Notes: a model not told the origin generated them from the letters alone. Shown: positions 9,938 to 19,024, counted from the stretch's first letter. The stretch: DNA of 64,000 nt from Microbulbifer bruguierae (GCF_029869925.1 NZ_CP118605.1:868001-932000); one strand, 5' to 3'. Numbers and translations: made by a program.

Positions 9938-11941
9938 TCAGGCACCTGCCAGCGAGCCGTCGCCAACAGGCCGGTCAACCGCCGACTGCCCGCGCGCGGC
10001 TGTCACCTTGCGATAACGCTTATCCGCGACCGCAACGGCGCCACCCAGGGCCATCAGGGCTGCACCCAGCCAGATCCACACCACGAAAGCCTTGTATTGC
10101 AGACGTACAGCCCAATCTCCGCCGATATTTGATTTATCCATGGGCTCACCCAGTGCCACATATAAGTCACGGAAAAGACTGGTTTCGATAGCGGCCTCAG
10201 TCATCACATTACCGCCGGAAAGGTAACTGCGCTTTTGCGGGTGCAGCTCAGTAACAACCTTGCCGTGGCGCCGCACGAGAATCACACCTTCGGACGCGCG
10301 ATAATTGGCCCCCTGTACCTGGCGAACTCCCTCAAAGGTGAATTCATAACCAGACATTTCTGCGCTCTGCCCTGGCGACATGCGCAAGTCTTTTTCCACG
10401 CTGTAGACGGTTGTCAGGGCGACACCGAGAACGGAAACCGCGAGACCGATATGCCCCAGATGCATACCGAAGTAACTTGCACGCTGACGCCTCAAACCCG
10501 CCCAGACACTGACCGCATTGCGTGATTTGGCGAGGACATCTGCAACACTGGCGGCAACGACCCAGATTCCCGCAAACACTCCCAGTAGAGCTCCCCAATG
10601 GAAATCACCCGCCAACAGGGTTATCAGTGGCGATGCGATTACCGCAACCAGAGCCGGCAACCCCCAGGCTTTCACCAGCTTGCGCAACTGGCTGTCCTTC
10701 CAGTTGGCGTGGATACCCAGCCCCAACAAAATACACAGTACCAACATCAGCGGCACAAAAAACATATTAAAAAACGGTGGTCCGACGCTGATCTTGCCCC
10801 AGTCGAGAGCGTCCGCCAGTAGCGGGTAAAGAGTACCCGTGAGAACCACGGCCATGATCAACATCAACAGGACATTGTTCCCCAGCAGGAATGTCTCCCG
10901 CGAACGAAATGAAAAGACACTGCCCGCACTCACCGTCGGTGCCCGCACAGCGAACAACAACAGGGATGCCCCCACAACAATTGCCAGAAACACCAAAATA
11001 AATCCACCGCGCAGCGGATCTGTCGCAAACGCGTGCACCGAAGTCAGCACCCCGGAACGCACCAAAAATGTACCCAGCAGACTTAGGCTAAACGCAAAGA
11101 TGGATAGAAGAATGGTCCAGCTGCGGAAAAGACCGCGCTTTTCCGTAACCGCAAGGGAATGCAACAGCGCGGTCCCCACCAGCCAGGGCATAAAAGAGGC
11201 GTTCTCCACCGGGTCCCAGAACCACCAGCCACCCCAACCCAGTTCGTAGTAAGCCCACCAGCTTCCCAGAGCGATACCCAGGGTAAGAAACGCCCAGGCG
11301 ACGGCAGTCCAGGGGCGCGCCCAGCGAGCCCAGGCGCTATCGAGCCGGCCCTCGAGCAGAGCTGCAATCGCAAAGGCGAAAGCCACGGAGAATCCCACAT
11401 ACCCCATATACAGCAGCGGCGGATGGATAATCATCCCGGGATCCTGCAGCAACGGATTGAGGTCACTGCCATCACCGGGAGGAAACGGCAGGATTCGATC
11501 AAACGGATTGGAGGTCATCAGGATAAACAGGAAAAAGCCGATCAGCAGCATTCCCAGCACTGCCAGCACCCGCGCCACCAGCACCTCTGGCAACTGACGA
11601 CTGCAAAGTGCCACCGTTGAAGTCCAACCCGCCAACATCAGCAGCCACAGCAGGATAGAGCCCTCATGCCCGCCCCACACCGCAGTAACCTTGTAGACCA
11701 TCGGCAGAATACTATTGGAATTCTGGGCCACGTAGGTCACTGAAAAATCGCTGTTTATAAAGGCCACGGTGAGACACACGAAGGCCAGTGCGGTAAACAC
11801 GAATACGCCATAGGAGAGCGGTCGCGCGCTATCCATCCACAATACACGCCCGGTGTAGGTGCCGAGCAACGGCAACACCGCCAAAGCGATTGAAAGCAAA
11901 AGGCCCACAATCAGGGCAAAGTGCCCCAGCTCAGGAGTCAT
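9938..11941 (-). CDS. ccmF: Haem lyase subunit CcmF
   Basis: Large inner-membrane protein of the cytochrome c haem ligase; it takes haem from holo-CcmE and attaches it to apocytochrome c with CcmH/CcmI. The 667 residues contain many transmembrane helices, the VWGGHEGSILLW segment near residue 90, and the tryptophan-rich WWD signature GWGGWWFWDPVENASFMPWL around residue 230-250. Conserved periplasmic His residues flank it. The start overlaps the ccmE stop by 4 bases (ATGA), a classic coupling. Confidence 0.97.
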   Translation of the reverse strand: MTPELGHFALIVGLLLSIALAVLPLLGTYTGRVLWMDSARPLSYGVFVFTALAFVCLTVAFINSDFSVTYVAQNSNSILPMVYKVTAVWGGHEGSILLWLLMLAGWTSTVALCSRQLPEVLVARVLAVLGMLLIGFFLFILMTSNPFDRILPFPPGDGSDLNPLLQDPGMIIHPPLLYMGYVGFSVAFAFAIAALLEGRLDSAWARWARPWTAVAWAFLTLGIALGSWWAYYELGWGGWWFWDPVENASFMPWLVGTALLHSLAVTEKRGLFRSWTILLSIFAFSLSLLGTFLVRSGVLTSVHAFATDPLRGGFILVFLAIVVGASLLLFAVRAPTVSAGSVFSFRSRETFLLGNNVLLMLIMAVVLTGTLYPLLADALDWGKISVGPPFFNMFFVPLMLVLCILLGLGIHANWKDSQLRKLVKAWGLPALVAVIASPLITLLAGDFHWGALLGVFAGIWVVAASVADVLAKSRNAVSVWAGLRRQRASYFGMHLGHIGLAVSVLGVALTTVYSVEKDLRMSPGQSAEMSGYEFTFEGVRQVQGANYRASEGVILVRRHGKVVTELHPQKRSYLSGGNVMTEAAIETSLFRDLYVALGEPMDKSNIGGDWAVRLQYKAFVVWIWLGAALMALGGAVAVADKRYRKVTAARGQSAVDRPVGDGSLAGA

Positions 11942-12387
11942 ATCTTCGGACCTCCTTTACAGTTCGCCTTGTTGTGCATGGTATCCGCCACTTCCGGCGG
12001 CGTGTAGGACTCGTCGTGCTTGGCCAGGACCTGGTCAGCGCGCACATAGCCATCCTGCTTAAGCTTCCCGGTAATGACTGCCGCCTCGCCTTCCGCAAAC
12101 AGATCCGGCAATATCTTGTCGAACACCACCTCCAGCTCTGCCGCACCATCGGTCAGGGTAAAGCGCACATCCAGCGAGCTGCCATCCCGCACAACACTGC
12201 CCGGGACCACGCAACCACCGGCACGAATACGTTTTTCAAACGGAACCTCACCCGCCGCGAACGCGCTGGGGGCGTAAAAATAGTCCATATTCGAGCGCAT
12301 CGCGTAGGCGACAAATCCCACGGCGGCGCTGGAAAGCGCCACCAGCAGAATGACCAGTATCAGGCGTTGTTTGCGGGCTGGATGCAT
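11938..12387 (-). CDS. ccmE: Haem chaperone CcmE
   Basis: Periplasmic haem chaperone with an N-terminal membrane anchor (residues 8-28) and an OB-fold. The covalent haem-binding His is His124, followed by Tyr128 in LAKHDESYTPPE, matching the HxxxY motif of the family. It is 149 residues long, as usual, and overlaps ccmF by 4 bases. A 62-base gap separates it from ccmD upstream. Confidence 0.96.
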   Translation of the reverse strand: MHPARKQRLILVILLVALSSAAVGFVAYAMRSNMDYFYAPSAFAAGEVPFEKRIRAGGCVVPGSVVRDGSSLDVRFTLTDGAAELEVVFDKILPDLFAEGEAAVITGKLKQDGYVRADQVLAKHDESYTPPEVADTMHNKANCKGGPKI

Positions 12388-12449
12388 CTTTATCCTGCTT
12401 TAAAAATGAAAATTGATTGGCGTGGTCGCAACCGTGAAGTTGGCGCGAT

Positions 12450-12683
12450 TCAGTCTGCGATTTCTGGCTGCGGATGTGCCTGCCGCGCCGTCAGAGCACG
12501 GCGGCGAGCTTCCTCCTGGCGCAACTGGCGGCCAAGCGCCTGACGCAGAGTGCGCTGTCGCAACAGTGGGACAACAGCAAGCGCAGCCATTACCAGCAGG
12601 GTCACGCAATAACTGCCCCATACATAGGGGCCATGTCCGCTCATGGCAAGGAAATCGGCCAGACTATCGAATTGAAATTGCAC
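12450..12683 (-). CDS. ccmD: Haem exporter protein CcmD
   Basis: Small membrane protein that stabilises the CcmABC complex and helps release holo-CcmE. I set the start at a GTG at 12683 (VQFQFDSLADFLAM). A strong GAGGAGGGG ribosome binding site lies just before it, overlapping the ccmC stop, whereas a longer ATG version would begin inside ccmC without such a site. The 77 residues contain the typical FLAMSGHGPYVWGSY segment, one transmembrane helix (about residues 20-40) and a basic Arg-rich C-terminal tail. Confidence 0.9.
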   Translation of the reverse strand: MQFQFDSLADFLAMSGHGPYVWGSYCVTLLVMAALAVVPLLRQRTLRQALGRQLRQEEARRRALTARQAHPQPEIAD

Positions 12684-12693
12684 TATCCCCTCC

Positions 12694-13482
12694 TCAGGCC
12701 TTCGCCGCCGGCGGCTGTAGCAGCTCACGCACCCATTGAGTGCGCGATTCGCGTTGCAGCACCAAAGTGCGGGTATGCATGGTCAGCACCCAGGCAAAAA
12801 ACAGGTAGAAGCCGGCAATCATGGTAATCAGCGGGTAGAACATACTGGGGTCGATGGTGCTGGCTTGGGTCAGCTTCAGCGTCGCCGGCTGGTGCAGGGT
12901 GAACCACCAGTCTACAGACTTGTAGATAATGGGAATATTGACCGTCCCCACCAGAGCCAGCAGCGCGCTGGCCTTGTCTCCCGACTGCTCACGACTGAAA
13001 GCGCCGGAAAGTGCCATCACCCCCAGGTACAGGAAAAACAGGATCAGCATCGAAGTAATGCGGGCATCCCACACCCAATAGGTGCCCCAGGTAGGCTTGC
13101 CCCAAACCGCACCGGTAAACAGCGCGACAAATGTGAGCGCAGCGCCGATCGGTGCCGCCGCACGCATGACGACGAACGACAGCTTCATTTTCCATATCAG
13201 GCCAATGGCGCCGCAGATCGCCATAATGTAGTAACCCGCCAGAGCGAGAAATGCCGCTGGCACGTGGATATAAATGATGCGATAGCTATTGCCCTGCTTG
13301 GCATCCTGAGGCGCAAACCCCAGACCCCAGACAGCCCCAATCACCAACAATATCAGGCTGGCAACACCCAGCCAGGGCAGCCAGGCAGCAGACTTCTGGT
13401 AAAACCAGCGGGGCGAGCCCAATCTGTGAAACCATTGCCAGGACAAAACATTCTCTCCTATGCCCTCCTCTCGCCCGGTCAT
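12694..13482 (-). CDS. ccmC: Haem exporter protein CcmC
   Basis: Six-transmembrane inner-membrane protein that loads haem onto CcmE. It contains the WWD-family segment GKPTWGTYWVWDARITSML and flanking conserved His residues (IIYIHVPAA; WFTLHQPATL). The start is uncertain. The ATG at 13482 used here has no clear ribosome binding site. A TTG at 13446 is preceded by GGAGAG at good spacing and gives a length of 250, closer to E. coli CcmC (245). A TTG at 13518 overlapping the ccmB stop is also possible. The C-terminus is followed directly by ccmD. Confidence 0.94.
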   Translation of the reverse strand: MTGREEGIGENVLSWQWFHRLGSPRWFYQKSAAWLPWLGVASLILLVIGAVWGLGFAPQDAKQGNSYRIIYIHVPAAFLALAGYYIMAICGAIGLIWKMKLSFVVMRAAAPIGAALTFVALFTGAVWGKPTWGTYWVWDARITSMLILFFLYLGVMALSGAFSREQSGDKASALLALVGTVNIPIIYKSVDWWFTLHQPATLKLTQASTIDPSMFYPLITMIAGFYLFFAWVLTMHTRTLVLQRESRTQWVRELLQPPAAKA

Positions 13483-13514
13483 CACAGCGCAAGCAGTAAC
13501 CAGGTCGAGCAGGA

Positions 13515-14261
13515 TCAATTTTCCAAGCTGATACGGATAGCGCCGGCAGCCGCCAGTGGGGCCAACGCGGCAGCGGCGGCCAGAATGCCGCCAAGAATCG
13601 CCAGTTGCGGCGCATAGCTATAGCCATCCAGCGCCGCCTGCACCGTTCCGGTGCCGAAGATTAACACGGGCACATAGAGCGGCATAATGATCAATGCCAA
13701 TAATAGCCCTGGCCGCCTCAGGGCGACGGTCAGGGCGGCGCCGACAGCGCCGATAAGGCTGAGACTCGCAGTGCCCAGCGCCAATGAGATCAGCAACGGC
13801 AGATACCCCGCCCCCCCAAGGTTCAGCATCATGCCCAGCAGCGGTGACAACAGGGACAATGGCAAACCCGTCACCAGCCAATGCACCAGCACCTTGGCCA
13901 ACACCGGGAAATACAGCGGCTCTGGTTGCAGTGCCAGTTGCTCGAGCGAGCCGTCGTCATAGTCTCCGCGAAAGAGTGACTCCTGAGACAGCAACGTCGC
14001 GAGCAATGCCATCACCCAAATCAGGCCCGCCGCCATACGGGAGAGCACTTCTGGATCCGGCCCAATCCCGAGGGGCATCATGGCCAGCACTGTGACAAAA
14101 AACAGCAGTGGGTTGACGATGTCCGACCGGCGACGGACCGCCAGCGTCAGCTCGGTACGCAACAGGGTAAAAAAGCCGGGGGCGTGCACTGTCGCCACGT
14201 CAGTGTCGAAGGGAAGATCGCGGTGCGCCGACACACTAGTCTGCAATTGCTCAGCCTGCAT
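13515..14261 (-). CDS. ccmB: Haem exporter permease CcmB
   Basis: Integral membrane subunit of the CcmABCD complex that releases holo-CcmE from CcmC using CcmA ATP hydrolysis. The 248-residue product has a cytoplasmic N-terminus followed by about six hydrophobic segments and the family motif SQESLFRGDYDDGSLEQL near residue 90. The N-terminus is some 25 residues longer than in E. coli CcmB; a later in-frame start is possible. It overlaps the end of ccmA by 11 bases. Confidence 0.95.
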   Translation of the reverse strand: MQAEQLQTSVSAHRDLPFDTDVATVHAPGFFTLLRTELTLAVRRRSDIVNPLLFFVTVLAMMPLGIGPDPEVLSRMAAGLIWVMALLATLLSQESLFRGDYDDGSLEQLALQPEPLYFPVLAKVLVHWLVTGLPLSLLSPLLGMMLNLGGAGYLPLLISLALGTASLSLIGAVGAALTVALRRPGLLLALIIMPLYVPVLIFGTGTVQAALDGYSYAPQLAILGGILAAAAALAPLAAAGAIRISLEN

Positions 14262-14949
14262 AGGTAATCCCCAGGGATTCCGTATCCGGCTGAAAGTCTG
14301 CCAGGTTCACTTTCGCCAACGGCATCAGGTTGACCGGCTGATGAGAGGTCAACAGGATACCCCCACCCCGCTTGAGATGCCGGCCCATCTGCGCTTCCAG
14401 GCTGGTCACCCCGGCTACATCCAGTGCCGCCAGAGGCTCATCAAGCACCCACAACAGAGGTGAAGAAGGCAGGTACAAGCGCGCCAGGGCTACGCGTCGA
14501 TTCTGGCCCGCAGATAACTGCTGGCACAGCACATCCTCGAAACCGTACAGCCCTACAGCCTCCAGAGCCTGCATGGCGTGCTCCCCGGAAGCCCCGTACC
14601 AGGCGAGGTTTTCCAGCGGCGTAAGCCCGCGACGTACCCCGGCATTGTGTCCAATATACAAAAGGGAGGCGCGCATTGCGGTGAGGGCGCGCGGATAGGA
14701 TTCACCACGCCAGCGGATGTCACCATCGAAGTCCGAGGCACTGCCAATCAACGTGCGGATCAGGGTACTTTTGCCGGCGCCGTTGGCTCCTTCAACCTGG
14801 AGAGCGGCGCCCGCTGCCAGGGTAAAGCCCAGGTCACAAAAAAGGATACGACCATCCCGCTCACAGGACAGTCCGCTAACGGCAAGAAGGGAACCGGCAG
14901 CGGGCGCGCCGGAGGTTTTTTGCGGATATTCCGAGGATAGAGAGACCAT
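14251..14949 (-). CDS. ccmA: Haem exporter ATPase CcmA
   Basis: ATP-binding subunit of the Ccm ABC complex; ATP hydrolysis frees haem-loaded CcmE. The 232 residues contain Walker A GANGAGKST (about residues 53-61), the CcmA-type signature LSAGQNRRVALARL with Gln in place of the second Gly-Gly of ordinary ABC proteins, Walker B LLWVLDEP and the switch His in TSHQP. It is the first ccm gene. It starts 33 bases after the upstream phosphatase gene, so readthrough from that operon is possible. Confidence 0.96.
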   Translation of the reverse strand: MVSLSSEYPQKTSGAPAAGSLLAVSGLSCERDGRILFCDLGFTLAAGAALQVEGANGAGKSTLIRTLIGSASDFDGDIRWRGESYPRALTAMRASLLYIGHNAGVRRGLTPLENLAWYGASGEHAMQALEAVGLYGFEDVLCQQLSAGQNRRVALARLYLPSSPLLWVLDEPLAALDVAGVTSLEAQMGRHLKRGGGILLTSHQPVNLMPLAKVNLADFQPDTESLGITYAG

Positions 14950-14982
14950 TGCCCATCGCAGCTGACGAAAAACTGACCGGCA

Positions 14983-16761
14983 TTATACCGGCACCGGCGG
15001 GGTTTGTACGGCTCTGGCCAGTCCTTTGCTTTCAATATCTTCCGCACTCGCGGGTTCCGCTCCCCAACGAATAACAGCTTCCACCCGACTGCTGCCGGGG
15101 CCATAGCGCACTTCATCGCAAACCGTCTGCAATAACCCCAAACCCCGGCCAGCGTATACCCCTTTGGGCTCCTGGACGTGGGGAAAGCCGACACCACTGT
15201 CTTCCACCACGATCTTGAGGACGCCATCCTGGTCGTGCTGGCTGCAGGAGAGCGACACACTCACCCACCCTCCGCTCAGCGCCCCACGGCGCTCTGCCAA
15301 CAGATCGTAGTAACGCACAAACCCTTCATCGGTACACTTCAGGGAAGAATCCAGTTCCAGAACCCCGTGCTCAAGCGCATTGCGGAACAGCTCCCCGAGG
15401 GCAGTGGCCAGGTCCTCATGGAAACGAGCGGCGCCTGGCATCTGGCCCACCACACTCAACAGGTACGGCAACGGGTCTGCGTCCCTCAGCTCCTGCTCTG
15501 AGAGCCTGAAACTGATCGACCAATCACCAATCCGCCCACCCTGGCGCTGACCATCGGGCGCAACCGGCGACCACTCGCGTCGACTCAGAACGGGATCCGA
15601 GAGATCCAGTTCTACCAGCGATAGGTCATCGTGCTGCTCGGCCGCGTGGGCGCTGACCGCCACCAGAATCTGGTCAAAAATTTCGGGGCCCTCCTGCCCG
15701 TCCATGCGTAGCAACTCCAGCAGACGGCTCTCGCCGAAATGCTCGCCCCTGCCATTGCGAGCCTCATGAACGCCATCGCTCCACAGGTAAAGTCGGTCTC
15801 CGGGCAACACCCGTTGATTGACCAACGCACGGTCGATCTGATCTCCCGGCAATACCCCCAGCGGCAAGTGGCGGGACTCAAGCATGACCAGCTCGCCGCT
15901 GGCGCGCTTGAGACACGGGCTCGGCATACCCGCATTGAATATCCGCAGATGCTTGCGGCGAGGATCGAATTCCAGCATCACCAGACAGCAGAACATCTGC
16001 CGCGGCAGAATATCGAAGAGTTTGCCATTGACCTCCCTCAGCACCCGGGTCATGGAAAACCCCCTGGGGACCATGGAATAGAAAATGGACGTGAGTGGCA
16101 CAGCGCCCACCGCCGCCGCCAAACCGTGGCCAGCAAAATCACCCAGCATCAAAACCAGTTTGCCGTCTGGCGAGTGGGTCGCGACCAGCAGATCGCCATT
16201 GAGTACCGCGCGGGGGGAAAGGTGGTACCTGATGGCCGGAGTATCGTTTAGACAACTCTCGTTACCGAGATTGTCAAAAATTTCCCGCGCATTGGCCTGC
16301 TCTTGCAGAAAGTCCGCATGATGTCGGCGCAACCTGTCGCGCTGCGCCATCAGGGAGCGGCTGAATTCGCAAAAGCGGCGAATGGAGGCCAGCTTTAACT
16401 GAACCAGCGCAGGACTATAGGGCTTGGTAAGAATATCGTCGCATTCAATGGGCGGCGCCTGTGTCGCCACCCCGGCTCCCTGAACACATAGAATAGGGAC
16501 AGGTTCAATACCGCCGCGCTGGCGCAGTTGCCGGACATTTCGGTTCGCCGTTTGCGCGGCTGCAACCGGGCCGAAAATGAGCAGGTTGGGCAAGAACTCA
16601 TCGTAGGCACCCAGCGCCATGGCAGCGCTGCTTGCCAGACAGATTTCCGCAGGCTCACGGCTCCCGGTAGCGCTGGTGTATTCCCAGCTACGAATCAGCT
16701 GCTGAAGTTCTGCCGCCTCGCGTGTATCGCTTTCTACTATCAGGACTCGAAAGGCCGCCAT
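14983..16761 (-). CDS. Degenerate receiver-PP2C phosphatase-HATPase switch protein (HsbR/RsbU-like)
   Basis: Likely regulator of a partner-switching pathway acting on the STAS protein encoded just upstream. The start at 16761 (MAAFRVLIVESD) avoids overlap with that gene. Residues about 5-120 have a CheY-like receiver fold, but the usual phosphoacceptor region reads NLLIFGPV, with no Asp; the Lys of ILTKPYSP is kept. A short helical linker leads to a SpoIIE/PP2C domain (about 190-385: GDLLVATHSPDGKLVLMLGD, FNAGMPSP, LYLWSDGVHEAR, HDDLSLVEL). The C-terminal part is a serine-kinase-type HATPase (ELFRNALEHG, VEDSGVGFP, GRGLGL). So both the phosphatase and the kinase sit in one chain, as in Pseudomonas HsbR. 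Confidence 0.85.
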   Translation of the reverse strand: MAAFRVLIVESDTREAAELQQLIRSWEYTSATGSREPAEICLASSAAMALGAYDEFLPNLLIFGPVAAAQTANRNVRQLRQRGGIEPVPILCVQGAGVATQAPPIECDDILTKPYSPALVQLKLASIRRFCEFSRSLMAQRDRLRRHHADFLQEQANAREIFDNLGNESCLNDTPAIRYHLSPRAVLNGDLLVATHSPDGKLVLMLGDFAGHGLAAAVGAVPLTSIFYSMVPRGFSMTRVLREVNGKLFDILPRQMFCCLVMLEFDPRRKHLRIFNAGMPSPCLKRASGELVMLESRHLPLGVLPGDQIDRALVNQRVLPGDRLYLWSDGVHEARNGRGEHFGESRLLELLRMDGQEGPEIFDQILVAVSAHAAEQHDDLSLVELDLSDPVLSRREWSPVAPDGQRQGGRIGDWSISFRLSEQELRDADPLPYLLSVVGQMPGAARFHEDLATALGELFRNALEHGVLELDSSLKCTDEGFVRYYDLLAERRGALSGGWVSVSLSCSQHDQDGVLKIVVEDSGVGFPHVQEPKGVYAGRGLGLLQTVCDEVRYGPGSSRVEAVIRWGAEPASAEDIESKGLARAVQTPPVPV

Positions 16762-16777
16762 AGTCTGGGACCTGTTT

Positions 16778-17122
16778 TCAGCGGATGCTGAAAATCCTAT
16801 CGAAATTGGAAACCGCCAGGATATGCGAGACATGTGGATTTGCGTTGATCAGTTCCACCTCGGGTCGGAAGCCTTCGCGCTCCAATTCCACACAGTAGTC
16901 CCGCAACAACAACAGCATTCCCAGAGCTGCGCTGTCCAGGTGCTCGGTTGCAGAGAGATCAACGAGAAATATTTTGGGCGGAGGTGCCAGGTTGCGATAA
17001 GCCCTCTGGAAATCCCGGTGCACATTGAAATCGAAATTACCGGCCACGCGAATAACCACGGTATCACCGCTGTCGGAAATTTCGGAGATCACCCGGCTTT
17101 CGAGCCTGTCGGACACCACCAT
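16778..17122 (-). CDS. STAS-domain anti-sigma factor antagonist
   Basis: A 114-residue single-domain STAS protein whose activity is normally set by Ser phosphorylation. The helix after the central strand carries the expected site in ATEHLDSAALGM. It probably alternates between the kinase and phosphatase domains of the next protein, as HsbA does with HsbR; the final target is not visible here. The start has a good AAGGA site 7 bases upstream. It lies 16 bases before the phosphatase gene, so the two form an operon that runs toward ccmA. Confidence 0.88.
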   Translation of the reverse strand: MVVSDRLESRVISEISDSGDTVVIRVAGNFDFNVHRDFQRAYRNLAPPPKIFLVDLSATEHLDSAALGMLLLLRDYCVELEREGFRPEVELINANPHVSHILAVSNFDRIFSIR

Positions 17123-17260
17123 CTGAAAATCCTTATTTCTGCGCTTTGCTATAGCTTCTTATGTAGCGCGGGCCTGACAATCCGACCAAATATACACCCC
17201 ACCAGGGAGCATGCAAACCGGTAGCCGGTCGGCAATAGCCAGAAATGCTTCCGACAGACA

Positions 17261-17290
17261 AAAGGGTGCACTAAGGCACCCTTTTTTTAG
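17261..17290 (-). terminator. Rho-independent terminator after the small PA3496-like gene
   Basis: A 9-base stem (AAAGGGTGC at 17261-17269, GCACCCTTT at 17276-17284) with a 6-base loop. T runs on the plus side and A runs on the minus side let it work in both directions. It lies between the end of the small minus-strand gene and the start of the STAS gene, insulating the latter. Confidence 0.75.
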
Positions 17291-17400
17291 CCCACCCACA
17301 ATTCACCTGAGCAACCGGCCAGTTCTACAAACCACGGTATAAATTAAGCAGGGCCCGGCCCCGATCGGTGTTTTTCGCCCTGATGAATTACAGTTCTGCG

Positions 17401-17574
17401 TCAGCAATCAAACTGGTAGTCCATAAGCTCCCTTCTGAGGCGCATTTCCTCCAGTTTATCCTCGACCATCCGCCGTGCATCCCTGGGGCTTTGAGGGGTA
17501 TACAGCAGGTCCTCGGTCGCAGAAGAATCAGATTCATCAAAATCCATGTCATTTTCGATAACGTTGCCGCTCAT
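17401..17574 (-). CDS. Small PA3496-like protein
   Basis: A 57-residue acidic protein of unknown function. The C-terminal half, RDARRMVEDKLEEMRLRREL, resembles the conserved Arg/Glu helix of the PA3496 family of small gammaproteobacterial proteins. The start at 17574 (MSGNVIENDMDF) has a GGAG site 7 bases upstream; a longer 90-residue frame has no such site and is unlikely. No transmembrane segment or signal peptide is seen. Family assignment is by remembered pattern only. Confidence 0.6.
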   Translation of the reverse strand: MSGNVIENDMDFDESDSSATEDLLYTPQSPRDARRMVEDKLEEMRLRRELMDYQFDC

Positions 17575-18125
17575 AGAAAACTCCACAATCTCGATCTGCC
17601 AGGGCAGAAACACTTTGTCTATTGTTGTTGTGCCGTCGCAGATTAGCCAGCCCTGGCTTTCCTGGTCAAGCAACTTTTATGCTGTGGAAACAAGTTTTTT
17701 CCCAGGGTTACACCGCCCTGCTTTGGGGCTCGCGGCGCGCAGAAATGTGTCAACCTGCCACCCCCACAGCTGGCGCCAAAATACCTAAAAATTGTTACTA
17801 ATTCGGGACAATTTTTTCCTGCCCAACCAGGTTTACTCCGCCATGAAAAAGGTGAACTACGGTAACCGTGCGCAAGATGCGTTACTGTTGGTTACAGCGT
17901 CTCTACAAAAATAAAAGGAATGGGTACTGGGGTCGGCAGGCAGCCCACCCGCGGGAAATGGGTGTCACACCAATTTGTCGGAACCTGGGGAAACCTTGGC
18001 GGCGGTAGCCGAAAACAGCATTGGATGAATAAATACCCTCTGCTATGTTTGTGTGGTCACCGTCAGGCTGCCGGTACCCGAGGAGTTTTTGAGCGCAGCG
18101 ACCCGCAAAACAGGGCCCAAAATCC
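17575..18125. other. Non-coding stretch of 551 bases
   Basis: No gene that I can support. It separates the minus-strand small gene from the plus-strand oxygenase gene and must hold both promoters. A 23-codon ATG frame at 17843-17914 exists but has no convincing ribosome binding site. I see no clear riboswitch or sRNA fold by eye. Confidence 0.5.
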
Positions 18126-18809
18126 ATGACCGATTTCGATATCGACGTCCACCCCCGACTGCAAGCAAGTACCCTCACCCACCCCACGACGCTGGTGAGA
18201 TCCGAGCCCTTCAACTTCCTGGTGTCCAGCAATATGCTGCCACGGAACGCAATGCAGACACTGCTGGCCGCCTTCCCCAAATTGAAGGGCGCGGGATACT
18301 TGCCCTATCAAAGAGCAGATTGCGGCACCTCAATAAACGCACTTATCGACAGCATATTAGAGCCTGAATTTGCCGACACACTGGGGGCCCGCCTCGGTAT
18401 CGAGCAAATGTCCCAGTACCCCACCTATGTATCCATTTCCGGCAGGCTCAAGAAACGTCACGGTAATATTCACACCGATGGCAAATCCAAAATTGCGACA
18501 GCTCTCCTGTACCTCAACGGCGACTGGACACAGGTCCAGCAAGGGTGCCTGCGCTTTCTCAACCGCATAGACGACTTTGAGGATATGGTGGTGCCGGAAA
18601 TTCCTCCGGTCTACGGCACTCTGGCCGCATTCAGGCGTGCAGACAATTCATTCCACGGCCACCTGCCGTTTGAGGGCGAGCGCCGCGTCATTCAGGTTGC
18701 CTGGCTTACGGACTCCGAACACAAATCTCGCAAGGCAAAACGCGGACAACTCGCGCACAGACTGAAACAACTGCAGGCCTGGCTGGGAGACAAATTGAGA
18801 GGGAAGTAA
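18126..18809 (+). CDS. 2OG-Fe(II) oxygenase family protein
   Basis: Probable non-haem iron, 2-oxoglutarate-dependent dioxygenase of the PF13640-like type; the substrate is unknown. The iron ligands would be His116 and Asp118 (HTD) and a distal His in NSFHGH (His177 or His179). Arg186/187 in GERRVIQVAW would bind 2-oxoglutarate. The segment IATALLYLNGDW is typical of the jelly-roll core. A basic helix ends the 227-residue protein. The ribosome binding site is weak. It is a single gene, followed by the tRNA-Arg promoter. Confidence 0.8.
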   Translation: MTDFDIDVHPRLQASTLTHPTTLVRSEPFNFLVSSNMLPRNAMQTLLAAFPKLKGAGYLPYQRADCGTSINALIDSILEPEFADTLGARLGIEQMSQYPTYVSISGRLKKRHGNIHTDGKSKIATALLYLNGDWTQVQQGCLRFLNRIDDFEDMVVPEIPPVYGTLAAFRRADNSFHGHLPFEGERRVIQVAWLTDSEHKSRKAKRGQLAHRLKQLQAWLGDKLRGK

Positions 18810-18901
18810 CGTCTTCTGGAGGTACGGAACCTTACCTTATCGCGGAACTTTCGCGATCGCTTCCATATCGCCCCCCCTGGCATACCTCTGGGATTTTCGG
18901 C

Positions 18902-18930
18902 ATGACATCCTGTACCCCAGCCGTTAGAAT
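18902..18930 (+). promoter_or_regulatory. Promoter of tRNA-Arg(CCT)
   Basis: A -35 box ATGACA (18902-18907) and a -10 box TAGAAT (18925-18930) are separated by 17 bases, followed by a GC-rich discriminator. The tRNA starts 18 bases after the -10 box. The same -10 sequence is used by the tRNA-Glu/Gly array promoter. Confidence 0.75.
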
Positions 18931-18948
18931 GGCCGCCTTTCTATTTAC

Positions 18949-19024
18949 GTCCCCGTCGGTTAACAGGATAAACCACGGACCTCCTAAGTCCGGACTGCCC
19001 GTTCGAGTCGGGCCGGGGACGCCA
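18949..19024 (+). tRNA. tRNA-Arg (anticodon CCT)
   Basis: A 76-base cloverleaf. The acceptor stem pairs GTCCCCG (18949-18955) with CGGGGAC (19014-19020), then G and CCA (19022-19024). The anticodon loop CTCCTAA gives CCT, and the T arm reads CCGTTCGAGTCGGG. It reads AGG codons. This tRNA is often used for phage integration, but no integrase gene or duplicated 3' end is seen nearby. Confidence 0.96.

Noticed and set aside
17843..17914. Small ATG frame of 23 codons
   Set aside because: It lacks a convincing ribosome binding site, and I know no matching small protein.
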